From NCBI RefSeq assembly GCF_000739635.1, contig NZ_BATQ01000136.1, positions 1 through 64,000 on the forward strand: a stretch of DNA of 64,000 bases. The letters are read 5' to 3'. The notes under the pieces are model-generated. The model saw only the letters and a program-made list of their open reading frames with translations, was not told where the DNA came from and did no database searches. Position numbers and translations under genes: made by a program. The DNA comes from Verrucomicrobium sp. BvORR034. GTDB lineage: Bacteria; Verrucomicrobiota; Verrucomicrobiia; Verrucomicrobiales; Verrucomicrobiaceae. This document shows positions 1 through 8,983 of this stretch, one piece after another. Every line of letters starts with the position of its first letter. Position 1 is the first letter of the stretch.

Positions 1-335
1 GCCATCTCGACCGGACAGCCACACACGCTCCCCTCCTCATCCAGGGCCACCAACTGGCCATCCATCAGCGCCTGGTCACAAGGGAGAGTCTGCAATGAGT
101 TGATGATCCCCGGAAACTGGGCACCCAGGGACAAATGGTTCCTGGAAACCAGCCATGCTTCCCCTTCTGATTTCAGGGCTGTGACTCGAAAACCCTGCCA
201 CTTCATTTCATAAATCCAGTCTGGACCACCAGGCAGCTCCGTCACCTGCCGGCAACACATGAGGTCCAGCGAGGTCATCCGTTCCGGGAGAACCGGGACG
301 CGACTTGCCCGGAGGAGATCAGTGGGAGGTTGCAT
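1..335 (-). CDS. LigD-type ATP-dependent DNA ligase-like protein, N-terminal part (cut by window edge)
   Basis: Only the first 111 codons are inside the window; the gene continues beyond position 1. The translation follows the adenylation domain of LigD-family ATP-dependent ligases (non-homologous end joining): a WIYEMKW block holding the expected nucleotidyl lysine, then SRN, then an FPGI-NSL segment and a DGQLVALDEEG block. Two canonical residues differ. Motif I reads KWQG where KxDG is expected, and the motif III region reads DGQ where DGE is expected. The lysine itself is present. The ATG at 335 gives a short N-terminus typical of stand-alone ligase domains. The protein could be a divergent active ligase, a degenerate paralogue or a decaying gene; the rest of the gene is not visible. 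Family assignment is fairly sure, activity is not. Confidence 0.62.
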   Translation of the reverse strand, partial: MQPPTDLLRASRVPVLPERMTSLDLMCCRQVTELPGGPDWIYEMKWQGFRVTALKSEGEAWLVSRNHLSLGAQFPGIINSLQTLPCDQALMDGQLVALDEEGSVCGCPVEM

Positions 336-497
336 GTCGGTTAATCGCCGACGACCCGGAAACCGCGCTTTAAAAAGTTTTCCCCGCCGCGCTCAGATGG
401 ACAGCGCCAACCTCGGATTCGAGGAAATATTAGCTGAAGAACCGGGTTTGTTTTACTCCGGATCGGGCATCTTATTGATGCCCTCGATTGCGAAGGT

Positions 498-574
498 TGG
501 CGGAACGGACGGGACTCGAACCCGCAACCTCTGCCGTGACAGGGCAGCGCTCTAACCAATTGAGCTACCGCTCC
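498..574 (-). tRNA. tRNA-Asp (anticodon GUC)
   Basis: Read on the minus strand the 77-nt sequence folds as a canonical cloverleaf. The acceptor stem pairs GGAGCGG with CCGTTCC (one G-T), the D arm is GCTC/GAGC, the anticodon stem is CTGCC/GGCAG around loop CTGTCAC, and the T arm is GCGGG-TTCGAGT-CCCGT. The anticodon is GTC (Asp), the discriminator base is G, and CCA is encoded. It is very close to other bacterial tRNA-Asp sequences. Confidence 0.97.
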
Positions 575-708
575 AACCTTCGCCCCGTTCGTTGCCGTTC
601 GGGAAGGTCAGAAGAGTACATGAACTCCTGATTTGTGCAAACTCAAAATGCATCTTTTTCGACATTTTTTCCCGCCCCCCTCTTTCATCTCTAGAAGCCT
701 GAACGGAA

Positions 709-746
709 ACACCTTCGGGCGGATGGAGGTCCGCTTCCGAAGGTGT
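709..746 (-). terminator. Hairpin terminator downstream of the 770-1414 gene
   Basis: ACACCTTCGG pairs with CCGAAGGTGT, extended by GCGGA/TCCGC across a 2-nt bulge, giving about 15 bp. It lies just 3' of the minus-strand gene ending at 770. The downstream T tract on the minus strand is short (TTTCC), so it is a plausible but not ideal intrinsic terminator. Confidence 0.55.
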
Positions 747-769
747 CTCAAGCGCTATGATAGTGAGGC

Positions 770-1414
770 CTACTCCACTTCGACTTTCACATCATCAAAG
801 AGGATCGGCGTGTTGGAGAAAGGGGTGCCCCAGATGGAACATTTCCCCTGCCCTTTGAGGGTGGTGTCTTCCACTGTGAACTGTGCTTCTGCTGGCTCCG
901 CCTCGGTCGCAGGCCATACCTTGCCAGTTACTGTCCACTTGCCTTCTGCAACCTTCTTGGCTTCCAGTTTCATCTTCAGCCAGGCGTCGCTGGTCCAAGT
1001 GTAGGGGATGGACTTCACTACTTCCTCTTGTTTGATCAATTGGAGTTCCTTCTTGGCAGGAAACACCGTCAGGCGGTAGCCGCTCTGGCCATGCACGCCA
1101 ATCGCGAAACGGGGAAAGCTTCGTCCTTGCTTGGTCGCAAAGACTTTCGCTTCGATGCTGGCGCTGCCGCGGGCAGAATCACCCAGCAGCGCATTGGCCT
1201 CCACCAGCTCCCCCACCCCGATTTGAATGCCTTTGTTGCCATCTTTGGCTGCGATGCTGAACTTGCCCTCCACCACAAAAACTTCTGCGGGCGGTTCCCC
1301 TTCTTCCCAGGCTTCGCTGTCGAAGACAAACTTCTTGGGTTCAGCCGACAAGGTCAGAGGCAGCAAGAGGGCTGCGAGCAGAGCAGAGGTGCGGGAGGTC
1401 CGGTGGTGTTTCAT
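770..1414 (-). CDS. Secreted beta-rich protein, unknown function
   Basis: 214 aa starting MKHHRTS, with a signal peptide (basic start, then ALLAALLLPLTLSA, cleavage probably after LSA). The start at 1414 was chosen because the open frame extends about 100 codons further upstream only as sequence without signal-peptide character. The mature part alternates short beta-like stretches (FVVEGKFSI, YRLTVFPAKKELQLI, WLKMKLEAKKV) and ends with ILFDDVKVEVE, the pattern of concanavalin-like jelly-roll domains such as LamG or DUF1080. No catalytic signature is evident. Probably exported to the periplasm or surface. A terminator hairpin follows at 709-746. Fold assignment is an inference from pattern only. 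Confidence 0.75.
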   Translation of the reverse strand: MKHHRTSRTSALLAALLLPLTLSAEPKKFVFDSEAWEEGEPPAEVFVVEGKFSIAAKDGNKGIQIGVGELVEANALLGDSARGSASIEAKVFATKQGRSFPRFAIGVHGQSGYRLTVFPAKKELQLIKQEEVVKSIPYTWTSDAWLKMKLEAKKVAEGKWTVTGKVWPATEAEPAEAQFTVEDTTLKGQGKCSIWGTPFSNTPILFDDVKVEVE

Positions 1415-1663
1415 GGCGGAAAGGTATGAGGAAGAAGAAGAGAATCCTTGGGGATGCAAAAGCCTGCGTACAGCCGCAGTCCACACAGATCCAAATCGGG
1501 GTGCGGAAACGGGGACGAGGGAAACGCGTGGAACAGCCTGGACCTTGCGGGCCAGCCCCACTCCGAGAAATGACACCCCTATTACATGCTCATTTGGACA
1601 TATTGCATCGTGATTTTCGCAGCAAAGTTGACCCGATGCCGGAATGCCCTTCCTGTTTCCAGC

Positions 1664-2350
1664 ATGCGAGCACGTCTGGTTGAGCCCGAAATTCTGGATT
1701 CCCTGCCCCACGATCATCCCGATGCCCTGGTCAGCCGCGGAGACATCCGTTTTCTAAACACCATCATGGGCAGCTTCCGCTGGATCCGGAAAGAACTGGG
1801 AAGAAACACCAAGCCCGGAGAAAAGGCGGTGGAGCTGGGCGCAGGAGACGGCGGGCTGGTGCGCTACATGGCCCAATCTCTCCCAGACCTGGCCAGCCGT
1901 TGGACCGGACTGGATCTCGCCCCGCCCCCGGTCGACTGCCTTCCTGATGGGGCAGGCTGGCTCCAAGGGGACTTCTTGGCGGAAGGACCGGCCGCGGATG
2001 CTCTGCGCGGGGCGGACATCGTGGTGGCCAATTTGATCCTGCATCATTTTCAGGATGATCAGCTCGCGCTTCTGGGCCGCCGGTTGCACCTCGCCCGTCT
2101 CCTGGTCGTCAGCGAGCCCGCCCGCCATCCTATCCATCTGTGGAAGGGACGCCTGGTGAATGCCGTGCTGGGCTTCAACTATGTGACCATGTTCGACATG
2201 GCCCGCAGTATCCAGGCGGGATTTAGAGTCGGGGAGCTTCCCGAGCTTCTGCATCTGGATGAAAAGATCTGGACCGTGCGGGAGAGCATGTCCCAGCTGG
2301 GCGCCTATCGGTTGGTGGCGGAGAGGAGGGCGTTAGACGTTAGGCGTTAG
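1664..2350 (+). CDS. SAM-dependent methyltransferase, class I
   Basis: 228 aa starting MRARLVEPEILD. The SAM-binding motif I is clear (KAVELGAGDGGL, residues about 55-66), followed by an acidic strand end (WTGLDLA) and a post-motif VVANLILHHF, the usual Rossmann-type methyltransferase layout. ATG 1664 was chosen because the sequence from there (MxxRxVEPExLDxLPxDxPxAxxSRxDxxxLN) resembles the conserved N-terminus of small methyltransferases often found beside type III polyketide synthases and FAD-dependent oxidoreductases. No such partner is adjacent here. Substrate unknown. The 3' end carries a short GCGTTAGACGTTAGGCGTTAG direct repeat that includes the stop codon. Confidence 0.85.
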   Translation: MRARLVEPEILDSLPHDHPDALVSRGDIRFLNTIMGSFRWIRKELGRNTKPGEKAVELGAGDGGLVRYMAQSLPDLASRWTGLDLAPPPVDCLPDGAGWLQGDFLAEGPAADALRGADIVVANLILHHFQDDQLALLGRRLHLARLLVVSEPARHPIHLWKGRLVNAVLGFNYVTMFDMARSIQAGFRVGELPELLHLDEKIWTVRESMSQLGAYRLVAERRALDVRR

Positions 2351-2455
2351 ATACCACGATGCTTGGTGCTTGGTGGGCGCATTTGACGTTTGAATCTTCC
2401 TTCACTCTCAACACCGTCAACCAAGTGAGGCCGCAACAACATCAACCCCCGTACA

Positions 2456-2571
2456 TTCCTGAACCCGGAGGGTTCGCCGTGCGTAACCATGGGTCGATCG
2501 AGCCTGGCGAGGGCTACCCATGGAAATCTGACGCGATCAAGCTACCGCGGAGTGGTAGGCCCATCGGGTGA
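2456..2571 (+). repeat. Dispersed ~115-bp palindrome-rich repeat, copy 1 (plus orientation)
   Basis: The unit starts near CCTGAACCCGGAGGGTT (itself an inverted repeat), contains two CCATGG boxes about 40 bp apart, and ends with a hairpin CTACCGCGGAGTGGTAGG followed by CCCATCGGGTG. The same order of blocks occurs at 9915-10031 and, inverted, at 2622-2735. No conserved reading frame links the copies, so I call it a non-coding repeat. Confidence 0.75.
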
Positions 2572-2621
2572 CCGGCGCGGTTGGCGGTCTCTGTCGAGGA
2601 GACTACCATGGGACTGGCAAC

Positions 2622-2735
2622 GCGATAGGCTTACCGCTCCGCGGTCAATTCTCCTTGGGCGGCAATCCATGGGCAGTCCTCGCTCCACTCGACCGGCCCA
2701 TGGCTACTCATGGGGAACCCTCCGGGTTCCGGGAG
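2622..2735 (-). repeat. Dispersed ~115-bp repeat, copy 2 (inverted relative to copy 1)
   Basis: Read on the minus strand this shows the same blocks as copy 1: GGAACCCGGAGGGTTCC, AGTAGCCATGG, GCCCATGG, then ACCGCGGAGCGGTAAGCC. With copy 1 it forms a head-to-head inverted pair separated by about 50 bp. The remaining gap sequence up to 2910 shows only a short further CCTCCGGGTTTGAG fragment and no gene. Confidence 0.7.
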
Positions 2736-2910
2736 AAGGACCGTCGTTGGCCGAGGCTCGTTGCTCGTTTGAAGCTTGCCTGTACCCAGGGTCTTCGTCC
2801 ACTTCGCGGCCTTCCCTCCGGGTTTGAGCCCGAGTCGCCATTCGTAGTTGGAACAAACTTGCCAGCCTGCTTCCTAGAACCCTCATATCGACACACACCA
2901 CTCCACTGGT

Positions 2911-5900
2911 TTACTGAGTCACCGACAGCTTCCCCCACATGATGACCCAATGCCCGGGGAAGGTGCAGACATAGTCATACGTACCAGGCTGGGAAGGCGC
3001 GGTGAGCTGCAGGCGCTCTTTCTGGCCGGGCTCCAGCATCTTGCTGCTGGCAAAGATGCCTTTGCCTTCTGGCACGTACATCTGCCCTTTTTTGTCCGGC
3101 ATGGCGGGCATGGTCTGGGCGGCAGTGCCTATGGCGGTGCGGGAGTCGCCGGGAGCAAAGACAATGTTGTGCGGCATGATGTCGTTGTTCTCAAAGATCA
3201 CCTCAAACGGCTTGCCGGCCTGCACGACCAGCTCCGTGGTGTCGTAGCGCATCTGCTCACGCACAGTCTTGATGACATAGACACTGACGCCGAGATCCTG
3301 AAGGGCCTTACGCGCGATACCAGCATCCGCTTCTGGCAGCAATGAAGCGAGTTCCTTCCCGAGTTGCACCACCTCCACATACGCCTGTTGCGTCCGCTGA
3401 TTCACGGGGATGCTGCCAGCATACTTCAAAATAGACGCCACCACACTCGGGGCCTGAGCCTTGTCCCACGAGGTGCGCGGCAATGCCAACACGGCCCGTG
3501 CGGCGCTGTCCCGGTACTGCCCCTTCACCAGCACCTCGCTCAGCAATCCAAAGTTCCGAGACGCGGCAGCCGCACCCGTGAGAGGAGCCGCCGCAAGGGC
3601 TGCCTTGCGCGCAGGGGCAGGCAGAAGGTCGCTCGGCAGCGCCTGCTCAATGAACGGCTGAAACTTCTCCCGCAATGCCACATCTGGCACGAGGTGAATG
3701 CTTTCCAGTAGCACCGCCAGCGTCTCGTGGTTGTCCTGGCGGCTGGACCACACTTCGGCGGGGTTCTGCGTCATGGCCACATACGCGGCCATCCCGGCAA
3801 TGCGGGCGCTGCGCACGCCGTGGTCCTTGAATGCCAGGCGCGTGATGAGATCGCTGGCCTTCTTCAGCTTCTCAGGTGAACTTCCGGCCAGCAGCTTGCC
3901 CAGCTCTGCCGAGGCCGGGGTATCTTTCTCCTGGTCGTCCAGACGTCTGATGGCCGCAGCCAGTTCCACCTCCCGCGTGGACTTGTGGAGTTTCGCCAGC
4001 TCCACCGCCGCCTGATCCCGTGTTCCCACATCCAGACCTTTGCGTTCGAGTTGCGCCGCGAAGACAGCCTCTACCGCCGGAGCGGCCTTGAGTTCCTCAT
4101 TGCTCATCTTCTCCAGCACATAGGGCAGGGCCTTCGGGTTCGCGGCAATATCGATGTCCTTGGGCGACGGCTTCAGAGCCCGCATGGTTTCGCCCAAGGT
4201 GTACTCGAGGTAATAATCCATCGGGTGCTGGAGGATCGTGAGAGCCACATTGGCCGCCTCCTTCTCGCCGGGGAAGAAGCTGGCCGCACGCACTGCCTCC
4301 AGCCGCACCAGAGGGTGTTCATCATTGGCCTGCTCATGCAGCAGGGCGATGGCATCTGGCAACCGGTCGCGCCAGTAACACAGCACCCGGGTGGCGGCCG
4401 CACGGACCTCATGTTGCGGGGAACGCAGCGCCTCCTTCAGCAGAGGCTCATTCACCTCGTTGAGCCACTGATGCACCCACAGAGCTTCCAGCCAGTACCG
4501 TTCTTTTTCAGGTGAGGTCTCATCCACGCCATCTGCCCAGAGTTCCAGGGCCTGTAGCACTTCTTGACGCGGTCTGAGGCTGAGCTCCTGCTTCACCCGT
4601 TCCCGCGTGCGGATCTCCGGCTCCTCCAGCAACTTCACGAGTTGTTTCACACTGGCCTCGGCCAGATTGGACACCTCGAGAAGCGGCCGCCCAGGATACG
4701 TGATGCGCCAGATGCGGGCGTGCTTCTTGTCTCGCAGGGGGTCGCGCAGGGAGTACTGCATGTGCCCCACCAGGGCATCCTGCCAGTCGATCACATAGAG
4801 GGCACCATCCGGGCCGAACTGAAGGTCCACAGGACGGAAGTTCGGGTCCGAGGAAAGCAACAGCGGCTCAATCTCCCTGCCCTCGAATCCACTGCCCACG
4901 GGCTTCACCTCATGTTGCAGGATGCCCTGCACGCCGATGCAGTTATTCAGCAGGAACCGGCCCTGTGCTTCATCCGGGAAATGGCGGCTGCTTACAAACT
5001 CACACCCACTCGTGGGGCGCACGCGCTTGGGGAAGAACTGCTGCATGCTGCTGTGCTTGTCCGGGTACGGCAGGTGGCCTGAGAAGGCAGTAGCAAAGTA
5101 ATTGGCCCCGCCGGAGGCATCACTGATGAACGTCTGCCCCCACTTGTCAAAAGAGATGCCGTGGGGGTTCGCGTAGTTGTAGCTGACGAAGACGTCCAGC
5201 TTCTGGCTGAGCGGTTCATAGCGATAACTTCCCGCGTTCTTGCAACGCACCGGGCCATAGGGCGTCTCCACCTGCGTGTGATGGAAAGTTCCCTCCTGAA
5301 AGTAGAGATCGCCTCCCGGGCCGTAGGTGAAGCAGTTGATCACGTGATGAGAGTCGGCCGAGTCAAAGCCGCTCAGAATGACCTCGCGAGAATCCGCCTC
5401 GTCATCGCCGTTGGTATCCTTGAGGAAGAGCACCTCACGCTGGTTGTTCACAATGACTCCGCCGTTGGCCAGCTCCAGGCCGATGGGGCACTGGAGGCCT
5501 CCGGCGAAGGTGTTGCAGTAGTCCGCCTTCCCGTCGTGATCGCTATCATCCAGGATGAGGACCTTGTCGTTCATCTCATCCCCCGGCCGCCATTGCGGAT
5601 AGCTGGGCATGGTGGGCACATACATGCGACCCCGGGAATCGAACGCCATGGACACGGCGTTCCCCAGTTCCGGAAACTGCTCCTCACTGGCATAGAGGTT
5701 GACGGCATAGCCTGGGGCCAGTTTGAAGGATTTCAAGGTCCCGGCGCTGGGCAGGATGTCCGCGCTCTCCCCTTCTGCGGTCTTGCTGGTCTGCCCGGTG
5801 TTGGCTCCTGCATCCTTCTTGCGGTTCACGCCAAAAGAGGTCTGCACCGTGAGGAAGGGCGGTAGACTGGAATCCTCCAACTTGTCACTCACCTGCTGGC

Positions 5901-6828
5901 CCTGGGCGAGCTTCCAGATGCGTGCGTCCCGGTTCGCGCACATCACATCCAGCACCTCGCGCTCCCGCTGCATCACGTCGCGGTTGGTCTGGTCGCCATC
6001 GGCAAACTTCAGCCCCGCACGACCACCGTACACGTAGTAACTGTCCACGATGCGATAGCGATGATACCAGTGCCAGGACTTGTCTTCCACCTCCTTGCGG
6101 AGGTCGTCCTTCACCACCCCGGGCGCACCAGCAGGACCAAAGAGAGACTTGTCCAAGAGGGGCGCGAAGGCCTCATCCCCCTGCGCAGTGAAGTGCACGC
6201 CATTGAGGGTGTAGTGCCCCTTCCCGGCCGCATACAGTTCCCGGCTGGGCGCGAAAACGTCGGCAAAAGTGATGCCAGCCTTGTCCGCCACCTCTTTCAT
6301 CGCCTGGGTGTACAGCTCGATGTTGCGATTATTGGCCGCACCGTCAGGCAGGTTGAGATTGTTCAGATTCTCGTGAGCCACGGGCGAGACGAGAGCAACC
6401 CGCGGGGCTCCTTTGCCGCTGTAATTTTGCGAGCGGGTGTCCGCGATCCATTTCTCCAGGTCCGCCTTGAACTTGGGAAGCCCCTCTGGGCCGCCAAAGG
6501 ATTCGTTGAAGCCGAAGAAAGCGATGACGACGTCCGCCTTGCTGAAGCTGAGATGCTCGTCCGGCGAGCCAAAGCCCTCAGCACGCGGGCGCAAGTCCAC
6601 CTCATCAGCCGGCCAGGAGAGATTCCGCACCACCAGATGGTGCTGGGGAAAGCGCTGATGCAGCAGCGCCTCCCAATGGTTGTGCCCTTCGAACTGCATG
6701 CGCTCGGCCAGCGTATTGCCGATCAGGCAAACGTGATCCCCTGGCTGGAGTTGCAGTGGAGCAGCCCAGAGACCGCCGCTGATCACGGCAGTCAGAGTCA
6801 TCAAGGCGAGAGGGGTAAACCGGTTCAT
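2911..6828 (-). CDS. SGNH-like / membrane-bound-dehydrogenase-type propeller / HEAT / azurin multidomain protein
   Basis: 1305 aa. Residues 1-22 are a signal peptide. Residues about 25-240 are an SGNH-hydrolase-like domain with IGNT and NGVHFT at the usual GDS and DxxH places, so catalytic residues may be lost. Residues about 360-690 match the putative membrane-bound dehydrogenase propeller family of Planctomycetes/Verrucomicrobia (SMAFDSRGRMYV, GADGALYVIDWQD-like blades). Residues about 715-1170 are HEAT-like helical repeats. The C-terminal 125 residues form a plastocyanin/azurin domain with copper ligands MPHN (His), YVCTFPGH (Cys, His) and WVIMWG (Met). No CxxCH is present, whereas many relatives end in a c-type haem domain. 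Likely periplasmic electron-transfer or sugar-oxidising protein. ATG 6828 was chosen for the signal peptide. Confidence 0.88.
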   Translation of the reverse strand: MNRFTPLALMTLTAVISGGLWAAPLQLQPGDHVCLIGNTLAERMQFEGHNHWEALLHQRFPQHHLVVRNLSWPADEVDLRPRAEGFGSPDEHLSFSKADVVIAFFGFNESFGGPEGLPKFKADLEKWIADTRSQNYSGKGAPRVALVSPVAHENLNNLNLPDGAANNRNIELYTQAMKEVADKAGITFADVFAPSRELYAAGKGHYTLNGVHFTAQGDEAFAPLLDKSLFGPAGAPGVVKDDLRKEVEDKSWHWYHRYRIVDSYYVYGGRAGLKFADGDQTNRDVMQREREVLDVMCANRDARIWKLAQGQQVSDKLEDSSLPPFLTVQTSFGVNRKKDAGANTGQTSKTAEGESADILPSAGTLKSFKLAPGYAVNLYASEEQFPELGNAVSMAFDSRGRMYVPTMPSYPQWRPGDEMNDKVLILDDSDHDGKADYCNTFAGGLQCPIGLELANGGVIVNNQREVLFLKDTNGDDEADSREVILSGFDSADSHHVINCFTYGPGGDLYFQEGTFHHTQVETPYGPVRCKNAGSYRYEPLSQKLDVFVSYNYANPHGISFDKWGQTFISDASGGANYFATAFSGHLPYPDKHSSMQQFFPKRVRPTSGCEFVSSRHFPDEAQGRFLLNNCIGVQGILQHEVKPVGSGFEGREIEPLLLSSDPNFRPVDLQFGPDGALYVIDWQDALVGHMQYSLRDPLRDKKHARIWRITYPGRPLLEVSNLAEASVKQLVKLLEEPEIRTRERVKQELSLRPRQEVLQALELWADGVDETSPEKERYWLEALWVHQWLNEVNEPLLKEALRSPQHEVRAAATRVLCYWRDRLPDAIALLHEQANDEHPLVRLEAVRAASFFPGEKEAANVALTILQHPMDYYLEYTLGETMRALKPSPKDIDIAANPKALPYVLEKMSNEELKAAPAVEAVFAAQLERKGLDVGTRDQAAVELAKLHKSTREVELAAAIRRLDDQEKDTPASAELGKLLAGSSPEKLKKASDLITRLAFKDHGVRSARIAGMAAYVAMTQNPAEVWSSRQDNHETLAVLLESIHLVPDVALREKFQPFIEQALPSDLLPAPARKAALAAAPLTGAAAASRNFGLLSEVLVKGQYRDSAARAVLALPRTSWDKAQAPSVVASILKYAGSIPVNQRTQQAYVEVVQLGKELASLLPEADAGIARKALQDLGVSVYVIKTVREQMRYDTTELVVQAGKPFEVIFENNDIMPHNIVFAPGDSRTAIGTAAQTMPAMPDKKGQMYVPEGKGIFASSKMLEPGQKERLQLTAPSQPGTYDYVCTFPGHWVIMWGKLSVTQ

Positions 6829-7021
6829 GAGTGCAGCGGTGAAGAGGAAAGCGAAATCAGGTAGGTAAATCGGCGTGGGAGACCAGTTTCCTTCAAACAC
6901 CGGTGGCCGGGAGAAATCGATGCCTTTCCGGTCACACCAGTTCGCAAGGTTACATACAAACGGCAAAACCCTCTCACACCACCGCCTCGCCACTGATCCA
7001 CCACTCGACTCCGACTCGCAC

Positions 7022-7795
7022 ATGAACCAAAATCCGTCCCAGCCCTCCCCTCCTCCATCCCCCAAGAAGAAAGGCATGTCCGGGCTCGCCGTGGCGGGAA
7101 TTGGCTGCGGAGCGCTGCTCCTGCTCACCGGCGTTGCCGGTGGCCTACTGGTCATGAAGGGGTGCCAGAAGTTCAAAGAGGTGGCAGGCGATCTCGACTT
7201 CGAGAAGAACCCGACCAAGGCGGCGGCCCTCATGGCGCTGAGGCTCAACCCCGACCTGGAGATCGTCACCGTCAATGACGCCACGGGCGAAGTGACGGTG
7301 AAAGAAAAGAAGTCCGGCGACACCATCACGATGTCGTTTGAAGACATCGCACAGGGCAAGTTCACCATCAAGAATGCCAAGGGAGAGACCGTCACCATGG
7401 ATGCCTCCAACGCGCAAAAGCAAGGTGTGGTGGTGACGGGCCCGGAAGGTCAGACCGTCATTGGCGGAACTCAGAGCGCGCCACCAGAGTGGGTGCTCAT
7501 TTACCCCGGAGCCAGTCACACCGGCGGCATGCGCAATGAAAAGGGCAAATCCGTGAATGGCACCTACGCCATGGAGACGGCGGACAACAATGAGAGCGTC
7601 AGCAAGTACTACGGCGATCAACTGAAGGCCGATGGCTATGAAACCAGCTTCACCGCCACCAGGACGGCTGACGGCGACATGACGATGATCAATGCCACCA
7701 AAGACGCTGGCAAACGCACCCTCACTGTGATGGTCCAATCCACTGGCGGAAAGACGCACATAGGCCTGAGCTACTCTCTGGAAACAGAGAACTGA
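7022..7795 (+). CDS. Membrane-anchored protein of unknown function
   Basis: 257 aa. A proline- and lysine-rich cytoplasmic N-terminus (PSQPSPPPSPKKKG) precedes one transmembrane helix (residues about 22-42, glycine/leucine rich) ending in LLVMKGC. The outer part has a repeated strand pattern around residues 75-125 (EVTVKEKKSGDTITMSFEDIAQGKF), followed by a globular C-terminus resembling small domains found on verrucomicrobial and planctomycetal membrane proteins. The gene is divergent from the 1305-aa propeller gene across 193 bp and is closed by a strong terminator. Function unknown. Confidence 0.85.
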   Translation: MNQNPSQPSPPPSPKKKGMSGLAVAGIGCGALLLLTGVAGGLLVMKGCQKFKEVAGDLDFEKNPTKAAALMALRLNPDLEIVTVNDATGEVTVKEKKSGDTITMSFEDIAQGKFTIKNAKGETVTMDASNAQKQGVVVTGPEGQTVIGGTQSAPPEWVLIYPGASHTGGMRNEKGKSVNGTYAMETADNNESVSKYYGDQLKADGYETSFTATRTADGDMTMINATKDAGKRTLTVMVQSTGGKTHIGLSYSLETEN

Positions 7796-7821
7796 TCCTT
7801 TTCCCCACCCCCCAAAACCGG

Positions 7822-7859
7822 GACCTGGAGTGAGCTGCATGCCCACTCCAGGTCTTTTT
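7822..7859 (+). terminator. Intrinsic terminator after the 7022-7795 gene
   Basis: Perfect 11-bp stem GACCTGGAGTG / CACTCCAGGTC around an 11-nt loop, followed by TTTTT. It sits 26 bp after the stop codon. Confidence 0.93.
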
Positions 7860-7931
7860 GCGTGGCGAGATTTCATCACGCGAGGGATTGCATTCAGAAG
7901 ACGGCTTGCCAGAGGCAAAATCAGCCCCGCT

Positions 7932-8975
7932 ATGTTCTCACTTCACCATCTTCTTCCGGCCGGCCTTTGGCGATTCGCCGCTGTCGTGACCCTCTGCCTG
8001 CTTGCCCCGGGAACCAGTCAGGCACAGAGCCCGCCCAAAGATCCGAAGAACCTCCCTTGCGTCACCGGCATCCGCACCTGGAAGTTTGTCGATGGCACAT
8101 CGGCGAGGTTCGCGGTGAAGGACGTGCGCGGCAACGTAGTAGAGTGCTTTTTCGGCCAGCGCGAGCGTATCATGCGGCCCTTCACGGCGTTTGCACCAGA
8201 ACACCAGAAGGAATTGGAGAAGATCCGAAAGCGGCAGGTGCGAGTGGTGGACTTCAACGATGCGAGAATCGGGTTCGACCTCGTCACTCCGGTGGGCATT
8301 CCTCCTTACCCATCCAATCCCAAACAGCGGCCGGAGGAGTTTTTCACGGAACACCCTGCGGGCCTGCCGCGCCAATGGACACGCACAGATGGCAAAGCGG
8401 TGGAAGGAAGCCTGCTCAGCGTGGCCGATGATCAACTGGCCATCTGGATCGGCAGTCGCTCCTACGCGGTGCCAGTGGAGTTTCTGGACCAAGAGTCTCT
8501 TGACTACGTGCAACGCGTCCTGAAGCGGGAGGAAATGCTGATGCCGATCCGATTCCTCTGGGGACATGCGAGTATGGATGCCCCTGAGGGGATGTGGAAC
8601 TTCCGCGCTCACGTCCCGCCCGACCGGGCCCTCGCGGGCTACAAATCCCCAACCACGTTTGAGGTGGCTGTGACCAGCGCCCGCGAGTTCATGGAGGAGA
8701 AGTTTGGAGACTTGAAGCACTGGGAACTCGACGAGGTTCAAGAGTTCAACTGGTGGAATCATCCCAATCCCTCTGACCAGCCCGAAGCCTGGAAAGACGC
8801 CACCGTGCGGCCTGCGGCGGGGAGGATCTTCTGGTTTTCCACCAAGGATGCCAAGATCATCAAACTGGCTGCGCAGAAGCTACCTCTAAACTGCATGGCT
8901 CTGCGACAGATAGGCTACGTACTCGTGCCGGTGTTTGCAGATGGGCTGGTGTCACCTTCTGATTTCCAACGCTAA
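7932..8975 (+). CDS. Secreted protein with two SLA1-homology-like (SHD1) domains
   Basis: 347 aa, signal peptide at residues 1-33 ending in GTSQAQ. Two segments share the SHD1-like pattern seen in many secreted planctomycetal and verrucomicrobial proteins: RTWKFVDGTSARFAVKDV...FTAFAPEHQKEL (about 50-100) and RQWTRTDGKAVEGSLLSV...VEFLDQESLDYV (about 150-200). The C-terminal half (about 200-347) has no recognised motif. The next gene starts 8 bp later, so both probably share one transcript. No enzyme signature is visible. Confidence 0.82.
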   Translation: MFSLHHLLPAGLWRFAAVVTLCLLAPGTSQAQSPPKDPKNLPCVTGIRTWKFVDGTSARFAVKDVRGNVVECFFGQRERIMRPFTAFAPEHQKELEKIRKRQVRVVDFNDARIGFDLVTPVGIPPYPSNPKQRPEEFFTEHPAGLPRQWTRTDGKAVEGSLLSVADDQLAIWIGSRSYAVPVEFLDQESLDYVQRVLKREEMLMPIRFLWGHASMDAPEGMWNFRAHVPPDRALAGYKSPTTFEVAVTSAREFMEEKFGDLKHWELDEVQEFNWWNHPNPSDQPEAWKDATVRPAAGRIFWFSTKDAKIIKLAAQKLPLNCMALRQIGYVLVPVFADGLVSPSDFQR

Positions 8976-8983
8976 ATTCTCCC

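Noticed and set aside
259-555. Open frame crossing the tRNA-Asp region on the plus strand
   Set aside because: Overlaps the tRNA and the ligase-like gene on the opposite strand and has no protein similarity.
2359-2942. Several short open frames across the repeat pair
   Set aside because: They lie inside the palindromic repeat copies, change frame between copies and have no conserved protein sequence.
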